64,000 nt of DNA from the NCBI GenBank assembly GCA_963511305.1, contig CAUPIJ010000006.1, positions 24,282 to 88,281 on the forward strand. The letters are read 5' to 3'. A program made the translations under genes and the position numbers. The notes under the pieces were generated by a model. The model worked only from the letters and a program-made list of their open reading frames with translations, made no database searches and was not told the DNA's origin. Origin of the DNA: Propionimicrobium sp963511305. GTDB lineage: Bacteria; Actinomycetota; Actinomycetes; Propionibacteriales; Propionibacteriaceae. Position 1 is the stretch's first letter, and each line of letters starts with the position of its first letter. Positions 25,698 to 34,876 of the stretch are shown here, one piece after another.

Positions 25698-25973
25698 GTG
25701 GCTCGAAGAAGAAATAAGTACTCTCGGCCTTTCCGGCCCCTGAACCTAGGAGCGGCTCAGACCTCCTCAGCCAAATCCGATGGTCGGTGGGTAACTCGTC
25801 CGGTAAGGCAGGGAACCAGCGAAAAGAGCTACCTGTGCCCTGGCTGTAATCAACTGATCGCGGCAGGCGCAGCGCACATCGTCGCGTGGCCGCACACTCC
25901 CCCGATCGGCTCTTCTTCCGGCCTTGATCATCGCCGGCACTGGCACAAGGCCTGCTGGGAGAGGAAAAGATGA
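25698..25973 (+). CDS. Small Cys/His-rich actinobacterial protein
   Basis: A 91-residue basic protein matching a conserved actinobacterial family often labelled ATP/GTP-binding protein. Signatures are GRWVTRPVRQGTSEKSYLCP, then CPGCNQLIAAGAAHIVAWP, and RRHWHKACWERKR at the C-terminus; the CxxC plus the HWHKAC end suggest a zinc ribbon. The GTG at 25698 is chosen because upstream codons overlap the ndh remnant and are non-homologous. Its stop overlaps the hydrolase start by 4 bp, so the two are translationally coupled. Function unknown. Confidence 0.78.
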   Translation: MARRRNKYSRPFRPLNLGAAQTSSAKSDGRWVTRPVRQGTSEKSYLCPGCNQLIAAGAAHIVAWPHTPPIGSSSGLDHRRHWHKACWERKR

Positions 25974-26770
25974 GCCTTTTCCACACCGTCTGCGGAGACG
26001 GACCACAGCGGCTAGTTTTTCTGCACGGCCTTTTTGGCCAGGGAAAGAATTTCGGCCAGATAGCTAGAAACATTTCGGATCTCGCCACCGCCTACCTGGT
26101 TGACCTGCCCGATCACGGTCGCTCCGAATGGACTAGCGAGATCAGCTACCGAAACTACGTCGACTTGGTTTGCGAAAAACTGGTCGAGTTAGGCGCTGAC
26201 AAGGATCCGATTAACCTCGTTGGTCATTCACTCGGCGGACGGGTAGCCATGCTGGTAGCCCTAGAGCGCCCAGAGCTGATCTCTCGTCTCGGCGTGCTAG
26301 ATATGTCTCCCGGTGAGAGGCTAGACAGCAAGCTGTACCAGTCTTATGCGTCGGCGATGCTGAGCATAGATCTTTGCGCCATCTCCAACAGACAGGAGGC
26401 TAACGAGGCACTAGCTTCCGCCGTCCCAGAAGAGACGGTCAGAAATTTCCTCTTGCAGAATCTGCACAGAGACAAGGAAAGCGAAAGCGGCTGGCGTTGG
26501 CTGCCGAATATCGAGCTGCTGCGCGCGCAAATGTCTAATTTCAACGACTGGCCAGATATCTCAAGCAAGCGTTTCCTGGGGCCGAGCGAGTTCATCGCGG
26601 CTGGCCAATCCAATTACATCACTCGGAGAGACCTACCGAACATCTACCGGCTCTTCCCCGCGGTCGGCATAGAGGTTGTGATGCAGGCGGGCCACTGGGT
26701 GCACGCGGAGGCGCCAGATCGGGTGACCACCGCGATGCGGAGATTATTAAAGCGCCGCCTATGGCGATGA
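25970..26770 (+). CDS. Alpha/beta-fold hydrolase
   Basis: A 266-residue alpha/beta hydrolase. The oxyanion region LVFLHGLFGQGKNF, the nucleophile elbow GHSLGGR with Ser87, DMSPGERL after it and the C-terminal histidine in MQAGHWVHAEAPD are visible. This layout is shared by esterases, MenH-like and carboxylesterase YbfF-like proteins; the substrate is not evident. Coupled to the small Cys-rich protein upstream and 15 bp from the adenosyltransferase gene downstream, so the three probably form one operon. Confidence 0.88.
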   Translation: MSLFHTVCGDGPQRLVFLHGLFGQGKNFGQIARNISDLATAYLVDLPDHGRSEWTSEISYRNYVDLVCEKLVELGADKDPINLVGHSLGGRVAMLVALERPELISRLGVLDMSPGERLDSKLYQSYASAMLSIDLCAISNRQEANEALASAVPEETVRNFLLQNLHRDKESESGWRWLPNIELLRAQMSNFNDWPDISSKRFLGPSEFIAAGQSNYITRRDLPNIYRLFPAVGIEVVMQAGHWVHAEAPDRVTTAMRRLLKRRLWR

Positions 26771-26785
26771 CGTTAGTATCTAGAC

Positions 26786-27418
26786 ATGGTTAACCTCACC
26801 AAGATCTACACTCGTACTGGTGACGCCGGAAGCACCCGGCTGTCTAACAACGAAGTGGCCAGCAAGACTGATTCCCGCGTCGAGGCCTATGGCTGTGTGG
26901 ACGAGGCGAACTGCGCAATTGGCTTCGCCCTCAACCTTCCGAAAGAACTGGCACCGGGCATCAGCGACGAGATTCGCAGAGCCCTAACGGTGGTTCAGAA
27001 CGAGATGTTCGATGTCGGTGCCGATCTGTCTAACCCTGTCGTGGCAAACCCCAAGTGGGAGCCGCTTCGAGTCGTCCAGTCATCAATCGACCGGCTCGAA
27101 ACCTGGTGCGACGAGTTCAATGAGGACCTGGAAAATCTTCGCTCTTTCATCCTGCCGGGAGGCGGACTGGCCGCCGCCCAGATGCATGTCTGCCGGACGG
27201 CAGTTCGCAAGGCCGAAAGGGCTGCCTGGCGGGCGGCGGAGGAATACGGCCTCGAGGACGGCTCCGAGCCCAAGGGTGGAGTAAACCCGTTGGCTATCAA
27301 ATACCTGAACAGGCTAAGCGACCTTTTCTTCATTCTCTCCAGAAAAGTAGCCGCCAACGAGGGCGAACCAGAGGTGCTGTGGCTTCCGGGCGGCGAGCGG
27401 AATCCGAACGCTTCATAA
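26786..27418 (+). CDS. Cob(I)yrinic acid a,c-diamide adenosyltransferase, PduO type
   Basis: Transfers the adenosyl group from ATP to cob(I)alamin, giving coenzyme B12. The 210-residue protein has the PduO signatures KIYTRTGDAGSTRL (ATP loop), EAYGCVDEANCAIGFAL, LPGGGLAAAQMHVCRTAVRKAER and a C-terminal NRLSDLFFILSR. Length is typical. The ATG at 26786 has no strong ribosome-binding site and is 15 bp from the hydrolase stop. Mycobacteria carry the same gene near the atp operon. Its presence suggests the cell uses at least one adenosylcobalamin enzyme elsewhere in the genome. Confidence 0.93.
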   Translation: MVNLTKIYTRTGDAGSTRLSNNEVASKTDSRVEAYGCVDEANCAIGFALNLPKELAPGISDEIRRALTVVQNEMFDVGADLSNPVVANPKWEPLRVVQSSIDRLETWCDEFNEDLENLRSFILPGGGLAAAQMHVCRTAVRKAERAAWRAAEEYGLEDGSEPKGGVNPLAIKYLNRLSDLFFILSRKVAANEGEPEVLWLPGGERNPNAS

Positions 27419-27427
27419 CATGAAATA

Positions 27428-27471
27428 CTCCCCGCTCGCTTTCTGACATTCTCAGTTAGCCGAGCGGGGAG
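27428..27471. terminator. Putative bidirectional terminator hairpin
   Basis: CTCCCCGCTCG at 27428-27438 pairs perfectly with CGAGCGGGGAG at 27461-27471 around a 22-nt loop. It lies between two convergent genes. T-runs after the stem are weak, so the assignment rests on position and stem strength. Confidence 0.6.
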
Positions 27472-27489
27472 CAGGTTAAAAATGTTGCT

Positions 27490-28794
27490 TTACCTCGCGT
27501 TGGGCAGCCAAACGCTGGACCAACCGATCAGCGGCTGGCCCCATGCGACTACCGGAGTGTTGATCGACATCAGGCCAACTCCTCCATTCTTGCCGTTGGA
27601 CCAGACCATTCCGTTGCCGGCGTAGAGAGCCACGTGACCATAGGGGTTTCCTGCTGGCCAACCGTTGTAAAAGACCAGGGCACCCACGGGTATGTTCCCA
27701 CCAGTCTGCATCTGGCCGGCATTTTGAATCATGTTCGCGGCATTCTGAGCGCTATAAGCGCCAGAAGTAGAGTAACCATATAGGTTAGCCATCATGCCAA
27801 GGCAAAGACCCTCGTAGTTGGGGCTTCCGTTCATCGCCTGCGCCCTAGCCAAGGCCTGCTGTACGCTAAGTGGACGCTTCTGGCCGGGGGCAATGTTGGT
27901 TGTCACCCAATCGCCGCCTGCCTGTGCTGCTGCGACCGAGGCGGCCTGGTTCGCGGCTGCTGCGTTTTGAGCCAGCTGGCTATCCCGGGCGGCAATCTGA
28001 GCAGAGAGTTGATCCGCTCGTTTCTTTAGCTCGGTATTGCCGGATTCTGATTCGGCAAGCAGCTTGGCAGCCGAGTCGTACGCTGCCTGAACAACGGCGA
28101 GGTTACTATTAACCTCGTCTGCAGCAGCCTGTGCTTCTGCGGCTATCGACTGGGTAGCGTTGAGCGATTCGACTGCCTCATTCTTCGCCGCCTCAGCAGC
28201 CGACTTTGCCTTTTCGGCCTCAGCCAGCTTGGCTTCATACTGTTCCAAAGACGCTTCGTAAGCGTTCAGTTTTTGCTCGGTGGCACCGGCCAGGTTCTTA
28301 GCCCACTGTGCGCGTTTCGCCAGGTCGGCGGTGCCCTCGCTGCCGAAGAACATCGCGATGCCGGAGAGTGTCGAGTTCTGCCTGAACTCGCTCCGCGCGG
28401 CCTCACCAACTAGCTTCTTCTGCTGTTCGACTTCGGCCCTAGCCTTCTCTACTTCCTTTTCAGCAGCAGCAACTACCTCTTGGGATTTATCAAATTCGCT
28501 TTGAGCCTGATCGGCCTTGGCCTGCGCCGCGGCTAACTGTTCGTTGGCCTTTTCGAGTCGTTTCTTGGCGTCCTCAAGCTGGGCTCGTGCGGCCGAAACG
28601 TCTTTATTCGCGGCATCAAGCTGCTTGCGATGTCCCTGAACAACGCCTGAGGAGTCCGCTAGCTGCTTTTGAACGGCAGTTAACTGATCGTCCAAAGTCG
28701 CCGCGTGAACGGGCACGACGCAGTTACCCACGCCTAGTGACAAGCTGACCAATATTCCGGCGGCAGCAATTTTGAATTTCTTTTTAGATATCAC
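27490..28794 (-). CDS. Secreted coiled-coil cell-wall hydrolase (NlpC/P60- or CHAP-like)
   Basis: Predicted secreted peptidoglycan hydrolase. A signal peptide (ISKKKFKIAAAGILVSLSLG, with cleavage near VPVHA-A) is followed by about 250 residues of Ala/Glu/Lys-rich coiled coil and a C-terminal papain-like domain. That domain has the candidate catalytic Cys in YEGLCLGMMANLYGY and His in NPYGHVALYAGNG. The Cys context lacks the usual DCSG of NlpC/P60, so it is a divergent or CHAP-like member. This start is a GTG at 28794; a TTG 39 bp upstream (28833) would add a hydrophobic leader, but the promoter places the transcript start near 28831. Such coiled-coil hydrolases (RipC/PcsB type) act in daughter-cell separation, usually activated by FtsEX. 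Confidence 0.78.
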   Translation of the reverse strand: MISKKKFKIAAAGILVSLSLGVGNCVVPVHAATLDDQLTAVQKQLADSSGVVQGHRKQLDAANKDVSAARAQLEDAKKRLEKANEQLAAAQAKADQAQSEFDKSQEVVAAAEKEVEKARAEVEQQKKLVGEAARSEFRQNSTLSGIAMFFGSEGTADLAKRAQWAKNLAGATEQKLNAYEASLEQYEAKLAEAEKAKSAAEAAKNEAVESLNATQSIAAEAQAAADEVNSNLAVVQAAYDSAAKLLAESESGNTELKKRADQLSAQIAARDSQLAQNAAAANQAASVAAAQAGGDWVTTNIAPGQKRPLSVQQALARAQAMNGSPNYEGLCLGMMANLYGYSTSGAYSAQNAANMIQNAGQMQTGGNIPVGALVFYNGWPAGNPYGHVALYAGNGMVWSNGKNGGVGLMSINTPVVAWGQPLIGWSSVWLPNAR

Positions 28795-28837
28795 AAGACC
28801 GCTTTCGAAAATAAGTAAAAATAAAAACTTCAATTCG

Positions 28838-28866
28838 ATTCTTTAGATATTTAAAAAGCGTGTCAA
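28838..28866 (-). promoter_or_regulatory. Probable sigma-70 promoter of the secreted hydrolase
   Basis: On the minus strand a perfect -35 TTGACA at 28866-28861 is followed 17 bases later by AAGAAT at 28843-28838. Transcription would begin near 28831. This favours the GTG at 28794 as the hydrolase start and leaves a leader of about 35 nt. Confidence 0.6.
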
Positions 28867-28969
28867 GGGACGCGCCGAGCCTGTAAGTTAAAATGGCGCG
28901 CCCGCACGAGCCAAGCGGTCTACGACCGGCTGTTCTGCGTCAATCCGACTATCCAAACCAAGAAACGAG

Positions 28970-29386
28970 CTAGCGGTAAGCGGAACCAGACCACTTATGC
29001 GCCGCGCGGATCTGCGAAACGTACTTGTCGTAGCTCATCTTCTCGGCCTCAGTGGCCTCGCCGCTATAGACGCGGTCGTGCAGCTTGGCCCTGCCCCTCT
29101 CTGCCTCATCGACGCTGATGTACTTCGCGATCTCGCCGTACGGGCAGATCAGCGAGACGTGATTCTTGAAGACAGAAACGATACCGCCAGAAATCGCGAA
29201 GATTTCCCGATCACCGCGGTCCGTGATGACTTCCGCCGCCTGGGGCACGAGGATGGCCATGAACGCCTCATGCCCGGACAGGATGCCGAGGTCGCCCTCC
29301 GTGGTACGGACGACGACACTCGTAGCGTCACCCTCCCAAACAGGCGAGTCGTTGGAGACGACTCGAACTTTTAGTGGTTCGGCCAT
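28970..29386 (-). CDS. atpC: ATP synthase F1 epsilon subunit
   Basis: Central-stalk subunit that couples rotation and can inhibit ATP hydrolysis. The 138-residue protein has the N-terminal beta sandwich (LKVRVVSNDSPVWEGDATSV, TEGDLGILSGHEAFMAIL) and a C-terminal helical part. It is the last gene of the atp operon; its ATG overlaps the atpD stop by one base (TGATG), indicating coupling. No obvious terminator is seen before the secreted hydrolase gene. Confidence 0.95.
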   Translation of the reverse strand: MAEPLKVRVVSNDSPVWEGDATSVVVRTTEGDLGILSGHEAFMAILVPQAAEVITDRGDREIFAISGGIVSVFKNHVSLICPYGEIAKYISVDEAERGRAKLHDRVYSGEATEAEKMSYDKYVSQIRAAHKWSGSAYR

Positions 29387-30855
29387 CAGGCTTCCTTCTT
29401 CAGCTCAGCTGCCTTAGCCTCGACGTCTTCCATGCCACCGACGTTGAAGAACGCCTGCTCTGGAATCTCGTCGCACTTGCCGTCGACGATCATCTTGAAG
29501 GCCTCGACGGTCTCCGAAACCGGAACCGTCGAACCGACAACGCCCGTGAACTTCTCAGCCACGTAGAAGTTCTGTGACAGGAACTGCTGGATACGACGAG
29601 CGCGCGAGACGATGATCTTGTCGTCCTCGCCGAGCTCATCGATACCGAGAATCGCGATGATGTCCTGCAGCTCGCTATTGCGCTGCAAGATCTGCTTAAC
29701 CGAGGTGGCCACGTCGTAGTGCTCCTTGCCCACGTACTGCGGGTCAAGAATACGGCTGGTCGAGGTAAGCGGGTCGACGGCTGGATAGATACCACGGCTG
29801 GCGATCGAACGAGACAGCTCGGTGGTCGCATCCAGGTGAGCGAACGTGGTAGCCGGAGCTGGGTCGGTGTAGTCGTCAGCAGGAACGTAAATCGCCTGCA
29901 TCGAAGTAATCGAGTTGCCCTTGGTCGAGGTGATTCGCTCCTGCAGCAGACCCATCTCGTCGGCCAGGGTCGGCTGGTAGCCAACCGCAGAAGGCATGCG
30001 TCCGAGCAGCGTCGAAACCTCGGAGCCTGCCTGGGTGAAACGGAAAATGTTGTCGATGAACAGCAGCACGTCCTGGTTCTGGACATCGCGGAAATACTCC
30101 GCCATGGTCAGAGCCGAGAGCGCGACACGCAGACGGGTGCCCGGCGGTTCGTCCATCTGACCGAAAACCAGGGCGGTGTCCTTAAGAACGTCCGCCTCTT
30201 CCATCTCGGTGATCAGGTCGTTGCCCTCACGAGTACGCTCACCGACACCGGCGAATACCGAGGTACCACCGAAGTTGTGAGCAATACGGAAGATCATCTC
30301 CTGAATCAAAACGGTCTTACCTACGCCGGCGCCACCGAACAGACCAATCTTTCCGCCCTGCACGTATGGGGTCAAGAGGTCGATAACCTTGATGCCCGTA
30401 TCGAGCATCTGGGTCTCGGGCTCTAGGGCATCGAAGGGAGGCGGATCGCGGTGGATCGGCCAACGCTCGTTAACTTTGACGGCAGAAGGATCCGCGTTGA
30501 GAACCTCGCCAGTAACATTCCACACGTGGCCCTTGGTCACGTCACCCACGGGAACGGTGATCGGCTCACCCGTGTCAACAACCTCCGCACCGCGACGCAC
30601 GCCGTCAGTCGGCTTCAGCGAGATACAACGAACAGTGTTTCCACCAACCTGCAACTCGACCTCTAGGGTCAGGGTCGAGGTCGTATCGCCAACTGTGGCC
30701 TCCACCTTAAGCGCGTTGTAGATTTCTGGGATATTTCCAGCAGGAAACTCGACATCAACCACCGAGCCAATAACACGGCTTACGCGACCGACCGGGTTGG
30801 TGGCAGTCTCACCTACCGCGCTGGGCTCGGGAGCTTTTCCTTCTTTTAACGCCAT
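29386..30855 (-). CDS. atpD: ATP synthase F1 beta subunit
   Basis: Catalytic F1 subunit. Walker A GGAGVGKTVLIQEM, the GERTREGNDL loop and the ALTMAEYFRD segment with LLFIDNIFRFTQAGSEVS (Walker B) are intact, along with the DELSEED-like region (GIDELGEDD). The 489-residue length is normal, with a roughly 15-residue N-terminal lead. It lies 3 bp after atpG. Confidence 0.97.
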   Translation of the reverse strand: MALKEGKAPEPSAVGETATNPVGRVSRVIGSVVDVEFPAGNIPEIYNALKVEATVGDTTSTLTLEVELQVGGNTVRCISLKPTDGVRRGAEVVDTGEPITVPVGDVTKGHVWNVTGEVLNADPSAVKVNERWPIHRDPPPFDALEPETQMLDTGIKVIDLLTPYVQGGKIGLFGGAGVGKTVLIQEMIFRIAHNFGGTSVFAGVGERTREGNDLITEMEEADVLKDTALVFGQMDEPPGTRLRVALSALTMAEYFRDVQNQDVLLFIDNIFRFTQAGSEVSTLLGRMPSAVGYQPTLADEMGLLQERITSTKGNSITSMQAIYVPADDYTDPAPATTFAHLDATTELSRSIASRGIYPAVDPLTSTSRILDPQYVGKEHYDVATSVKQILQRNSELQDIIAILGIDELGEDDKIIVSRARRIQQFLSQNFYVAEKFTGVVGSTVPVSETVEAFKMIVDGKCDEIPEQAFFNVGGMEDVEAKAAELKKEA

Positions 30856-30858
30856 AGC

Positions 30859-31812
30859 TCAGTTCTCCTGTCCATCAGACAGCGCATTAGCGCCGCTGAC
30901 GATTTCTGTAATTTCCTGTGTGATCTCACCTTGGCGTGCCTGGTTGGCCTGCCTGGTCAGATCGTTAATTAGTTGTTTCGCGTTGTCGGTTGCAGAATGC
31001 ATTGCCTGTTGACGAGCAGCCAGTTCTGAAGCCGCCGATTCGCGAAGCATGAATTTAATCGTGTCGATGATGTACATCGAGGTGAGCACATCCAGCACAT
31101 CTTCTGCGTTTGGTTCGAAGCTGTACTCGGGCAGAATCCCTGATGGCTCTGAAGCGTCCACATCCGGATCGGCCTGAAGCTTCTCATCGTAGTCAGCCGG
31201 ATCGCTCTCGGCATCGACGATCAGCAGCGGAAGCAGTCGGATAATCCTGGCCTGCTGGCTCACCAAGGACTTGAATTGGGTATAGACGATGAATACCTCG
31301 TCGATACCGCCCTCCTTGGAGCTCTGCAGGAACCTGTCGATCAGTAGCTCGCCGATTTCCTTGGCGTGCTCATAGCGGGGATCCTCGCTGAAGCCCTCCC
31401 ACGACTTTGTGATCTCTACGTCACGGAACTCGAAGTACTCCCGGGCTTTCCGACCACACGTGTAGATGTCTATCTCTACCTCGTCTTCTGCGAGCTCGGC
31501 GAGAATCTTCTCTGCGGCCTTGTTCACGTTTCCGGGGTAACCGCCGGCCAATCCCCTATCGGAACTGATCACCAGCACAGCTGTGCGGTGTCTCTCGGCG
31601 TACTCCGAGTTAAGCGGATGATCGACACGGCTATAAGCCGCGACAGCCGAAACTGCTCGCCGCAGCTCCAGGGTGTATGCCTCCGCTCCGACGGCCTTTT
31701 TCTCTGCACGAGTTACCCGCGATGCTGCGATCATCTCCATGGCACGAGTGATCTTCATCGTCGTGGACACAGAACTTCTGCGTTCACGCAATTCGCGCAA
31801 GCTGGCAGCCAT
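30859..31812 (-). CDS. atpG: ATP synthase F1 gamma subunit
   Basis: Rotating central shaft of F1. N-terminal helix (LRELRERRSSVSTTMKITRAMEMIAASR) and C-terminal helix (LINDLTRQANQARQGEITQEITEIVSGA) are both typical. At 317 residues it is some 30 longer than E. coli gamma; an acidic insertion (SDPADYDEKLQADPDVDASE) resembles the extra loop of actinobacterial gamma subunits that suppresses ATP hydrolysis in mycobacteria. It is 3 bp from atpA. Confidence 0.96.
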   Translation of the reverse strand: MAASLRELRERRSSVSTTMKITRAMEMIAASRVTRAEKKAVGAEAYTLELRRAVSAVAAYSRVDHPLNSEYAERHRTAVLVISSDRGLAGGYPGNVNKAAEKILAELAEDEVEIDIYTCGRKAREYFEFRDVEITKSWEGFSEDPRYEHAKEIGELLIDRFLQSSKEGGIDEVFIVYTQFKSLVSQQARIIRLLPLLIVDAESDPADYDEKLQADPDVDASEPSGILPEYSFEPNAEDVLDVLTSMYIIDTIKFMLRESAASELAARQQAMHSATDNAKQLINDLTRQANQARQGEITQEITEIVSGANALSDGQEN

Positions 31813-31815
31813 TTA

Positions 31816-33444
31816 CTAACCCCGCTTCTGCTTGGTGATTACGTGCTGCCTGATCGGTGCGCTCTCGTCCATGTCCTCATCTGCGATCAGCGGCTGACCA
31901 TCTGCGGTGCGATAGGTGACCTGGTAGGAATTGATGGCTTCCTCAAGCGCAGCTTCTGTTTCTGCAGAAAGCTCTCCGCTGCTCTCGATGTCATTCAGAA
32001 TGCTGGTCTCGTGATCAAGGTATTCCCAGAACAGGCTCTCGAAACGCAGGATCTCTTCGACCGGCACGATGTCCAGGTGGCCTTTCGTGCCCATCCAGAT
32101 GGAGACGGCCTGCTTGGCCATCGGCACCGGAGAGAACTGACCTTGGCGGAGCAACTCGGTGAGCCTCTTGCCGCGTTCCAGTTGGCGCTTAGTGGCGTCG
32201 TCCAGATCGGAGGCGAACATCGCGAACGCTTCCATATCGCGGTACTGTGCCAGCGAGATCTTAAGCGTTCCCGAGACCTTACGCATCGCCTTGGTCTGGG
32301 CGGAACCACCGACACGCGAAACCGAAATACCAACGTCGATAGCAGGACGCTGGTTAGCGTTAAACAAGTCCGACTGCAGGAAGATCTGACCATCAGTAAT
32401 GGAAATCACGTTGGTCGGAATGTAAGCCGAGACGTCGTTAGCTTTGGTCTCTACAATCGGGAGGCCGGTCATCGAGCCGCCACCCAGCTCATCGGAGAGT
32501 TTCGCGCAGCGCTCCAGCAGCCTCGAGTGTAGGTAGAAGACGTCACCGGGGTAAGCCTCACGACCAGGGGGACGACGAAGCAGCAGCGACATCGCGCGGT
32601 ATGCTTCGGCCTGCTTGCTGAGGTCGTCGAAAACGATCAGGACGTGCTTGCCCTGGTACATCCAGTGCTGACCGATAGCGGAGCCGGCGTATGGCGCGAT
32701 GTACTTGTAACCGGCCGGGTCGGAAGCGGGGGCATTCACGATGACGGTGTAGTCCATCGCCCCGGCCTTCTCTAGCTGGCCGCGCACCTCGGCAACGGTA
32801 GTGTTCTTCTGGCCAACCGCGACGTAGATGCAGAGAACCTGCTTCTTAGGATCCCCGCTCTCCCAGTTAGCGCGCTGGTTGATGATGGTGTCGATCGCCA
32901 GAGCGGTCTTACCAGTCTTGCGGTCGCCAATGACCAGCTGGCGCTGGCCACGTCCGATAGGAGTCATGGAGTCGACTGCCTTCAGGCCCGTCATTAGCGG
33001 CTCTCGAACCTCCTGGCGATCCATAACGCCGGCTGCCTGCAACTCTAGTGCCCTGCGCTCCTTAGCCTTGATAGGCCCCTTGCCGTCCAGCGGCTCACCC
33101 ATTGCGTTGACAACGCGTCCGAGATAGCCGTCTCCGACCGGAACGCTGAGCACCGATCCGGTGCCTTCAACCGTGGATCCCTCATCGATGCCCTCGGAAT
33201 CACCTAGAACGACGACGCCGATCTCGCGAGAATCGAGGTTGAGCGCGATACCAAGAGTGCCGTCCTCAAAACGGAGCAGCTCGTTAGCCATCGCGGATGG
33301 TAGCCCTTCGACCTTCGCGATACCGTCACCCGAAGTAATTACAGTGCCAACTTCTTGTTTGGCCGGATCAGACGGGTTGTAATTCGAAACGAATTTATCG
33401 AGCGCGTCCCTAATCTCATCGGGACTAATCTTTAGCTCCGTCAT
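31816..33444 (-). CDS. atpA: ATP synthase F1 alpha subunit
   Basis: Non-catalytic nucleotide-binding subunit of F1. Walker A is GDRKTGKTALAID; PGREAYPGDVFYLHSRLLERCAKLS and the SISVSRVGGSAQTKAMRKV segment are diagnostic. The 542-residue length is typical of actinobacteria, with an extended charged C-terminus ending in VITKQKRG. Start is the ATG at 33444, 56 bp downstream of atpH. Confidence 0.97.
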   Translation of the reverse strand: MTELKISPDEIRDALDKFVSNYNPSDPAKQEVGTVITSGDGIAKVEGLPSAMANELLRFEDGTLGIALNLDSREIGVVVLGDSEGIDEGSTVEGTGSVLSVPVGDGYLGRVVNAMGEPLDGKGPIKAKERRALELQAAGVMDRQEVREPLMTGLKAVDSMTPIGRGQRQLVIGDRKTGKTALAIDTIINQRANWESGDPKKQVLCIYVAVGQKNTTVAEVRGQLEKAGAMDYTVIVNAPASDPAGYKYIAPYAGSAIGQHWMYQGKHVLIVFDDLSKQAEAYRAMSLLLRRPPGREAYPGDVFYLHSRLLERCAKLSDELGGGSMTGLPIVETKANDVSAYIPTNVISITDGQIFLQSDLFNANQRPAIDVGISVSRVGGSAQTKAMRKVSGTLKISLAQYRDMEAFAMFASDLDDATKRQLERGKRLTELLRQGQFSPVPMAKQAVSIWMGTKGHLDIVPVEEILRFESLFWEYLDHETSILNDIESSGELSAETEAALEEAINSYQVTYRTADGQPLIADEDMDESAPIRQHVITKQKRG

Positions 33445-33500
33445 GACTTGCTCTCCATATTTCTAGAATCTAAATTTCCAGCTGAGACAATTCGCTTGTC

Positions 33501-34334
33501 TCAACCAACTTCCGCAGTTTCTTTAACAGCGCGCTCAGCCTCGGCGAGTTTTGCCCTGACTGTGCCGTCGATAACCTCTTCGCCCACTTCAACTTTCACG
33601 CCACCGATCACGCTCTCATCAATCAGCACGAGCAGGTCTATGTCTTGACCGTAAATCTTGCTCAGGCTTGCGCTAAGAGACCTGCGCTGTTGATCGGTAA
33701 GCGGTCTCGCAGCAGTGGCAATGGCCAGCTTGCGGCCAAGGATCTGCGCCGAAGATTCAATGTAATCATGAATATTCTCGGCGAAAGTTACCCTGCCGAA
33801 GACTGGTGAGTTCACAGCACGCTTGGCCAGGATGACGACAGAATCAGCAGCCCCATTTGGGATCACCCCAGCCACAAGTGCACGCCTCGCGGCAAGATCG
33901 AAAGACTGATCGGTGATAGCAGCGATCAACTCGGGAGTGTTAGAGGCGAGCGCAGACAGCTCAGCCAACTGGCTCGACACCTTGTTGTAGGTATCGGCAT
34001 CGTCGGCTTGATCAGCCGCGTATCTGAGCTGCGCAGCTACGCCCTGGCGCTCCAACGCCTTAAGCCCTAACCGCGGATCGCCCCATTCGACTGCTGTAAC
34101 GAGGTTCACGATTTCGTATGCGGCTGGCCCCAACTTACTGCCGAGAATCTCTTTTAACAGAGCGTTCCGTTTTTCCACCGGAACGGTGCCGTCAAAAATA
34201 CTTCTGCGAAGTCGCGGGTTAGCTACCAGCAGATCCACCAGATTGAAAATCTCGGTGCCGGTAGAATCCGCCACCTTAACCTGGCGGCATCTCTCAGAAA
34301 GCTGTCGCATGTTATTCGAAATCGCGTTACTCAT
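33501..34334 (-). CDS. atpH: ATP synthase delta subunit
   Basis: Peripheral-stalk subunit linking b to the top of F1. The 277-residue length matches the long delta of actinobacteria such as Streptomyces (about 270) rather than the 177-residue E. coli protein; it is not fused to b as in mycobacteria. The C-terminal third carries the OSCP/delta signature (IATAARPLTDQQRRSLSASL, VLIDESVIGGVKVEVGEEVIDGTV). Its ATG overlaps the atpF stop by one base. Confidence 0.94.
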   Translation of the reverse strand: MSNAISNNMRQLSERCRQVKVADSTGTEIFNLVDLLVANPRLRRSIFDGTVPVEKRNALLKEILGSKLGPAAYEIVNLVTAVEWGDPRLGLKALERQGVAAQLRYAADQADDADTYNKVSSQLAELSALASNTPELIAAITDQSFDLAARRALVAGVIPNGAADSVVILAKRAVNSPVFGRVTFAENIHDYIESSAQILGRKLAIATAARPLTDQQRRSLSASLSKIYGQDIDLLVLIDESVIGGVKVEVGEEVIDGTVRAKLAEAERAVKETAEVG

Positions 34335-34867
34335 TACCTGGTCTCCAGCTCCGCTAGGAAGCGATCGACGGTTCTGTTGGCAAGAGCATCGTCTGCCAAA
34401 GACTCACCGACGATCCGTCCAGCCAGCACTGTGGCGAGACCGCCGACCTCACCACGCAAGCTGTCGTAAGCCTGCTTACGCTCAGTCGCGATCTGTATCC
34501 TGGCCTGCTCTATCATTCGGTCCGCTTCACGTTGGGCTTGCTCTCTAGCCTCCGCAACTATCTGCGCGGCCTGATTGCGAGCCTTCTCTCGTGCCTGCGA
34601 ACTGTCCGCCCGCATCTGCTCCAGGAGCTGCTGGTATTCCTGCTTGGATTCCGCAGCCTCCTGCTGAGCCAGTTCAGAACGCCTAATGCCGCCCTCGATC
34701 TCTTCCGAGCGCTGCTTGTAGACTTCCTCGAACTTAGGCACGATGAACTTCTGGACGCCAACGGCAATCAGGCAGGCCAACAAAAACCCGACGATTACCT
34801 CGCTCCAATGATGCGGCGCCAGCGGGCCAAAGGTTCCCTCAAGAGGGATAAGTCCAAACCCTGTCAT
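34334..34867 (-). CDS. atpF: ATP synthase F0 b subunit
   Basis: Peripheral-stalk membrane anchor. One N-terminal transmembrane helix (WSEVIVGFLLACLIAVGVQKF) is followed by a long charged coiled coil with many Ala, Glu, Gln and Arg and a C-terminal VLAGRIVGESLADDALANRT that contacts delta. The 177-residue length is normal for an unfused actinobacterial b. It overlaps atpH by one base. Confidence 0.95.
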   Translation of the reverse strand: MTGFGLIPLEGTFGPLAPHHWSEVIVGFLLACLIAVGVQKFIVPKFEEVYKQRSEEIEGGIRRSELAQQEAAESKQEYQQLLEQMRADSSQAREKARNQAAQIVAEAREQAQREADRMIEQARIQIATERKQAYDSLRGEVGGLATVLAGRIVGESLADDALANRTVDRFLAELETR

Positions 34868-34876
34868 TTGGGCACC

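Noticed and set aside
28873..28968. Minus-strand frame after atpC reading LDSRIDAEQPVVDRLARAG before a TAA, considered as a degraded murA or DUF2550 end
   Set aside because: Too short, no firm match to the C-terminus of either family, no start codon of its own.
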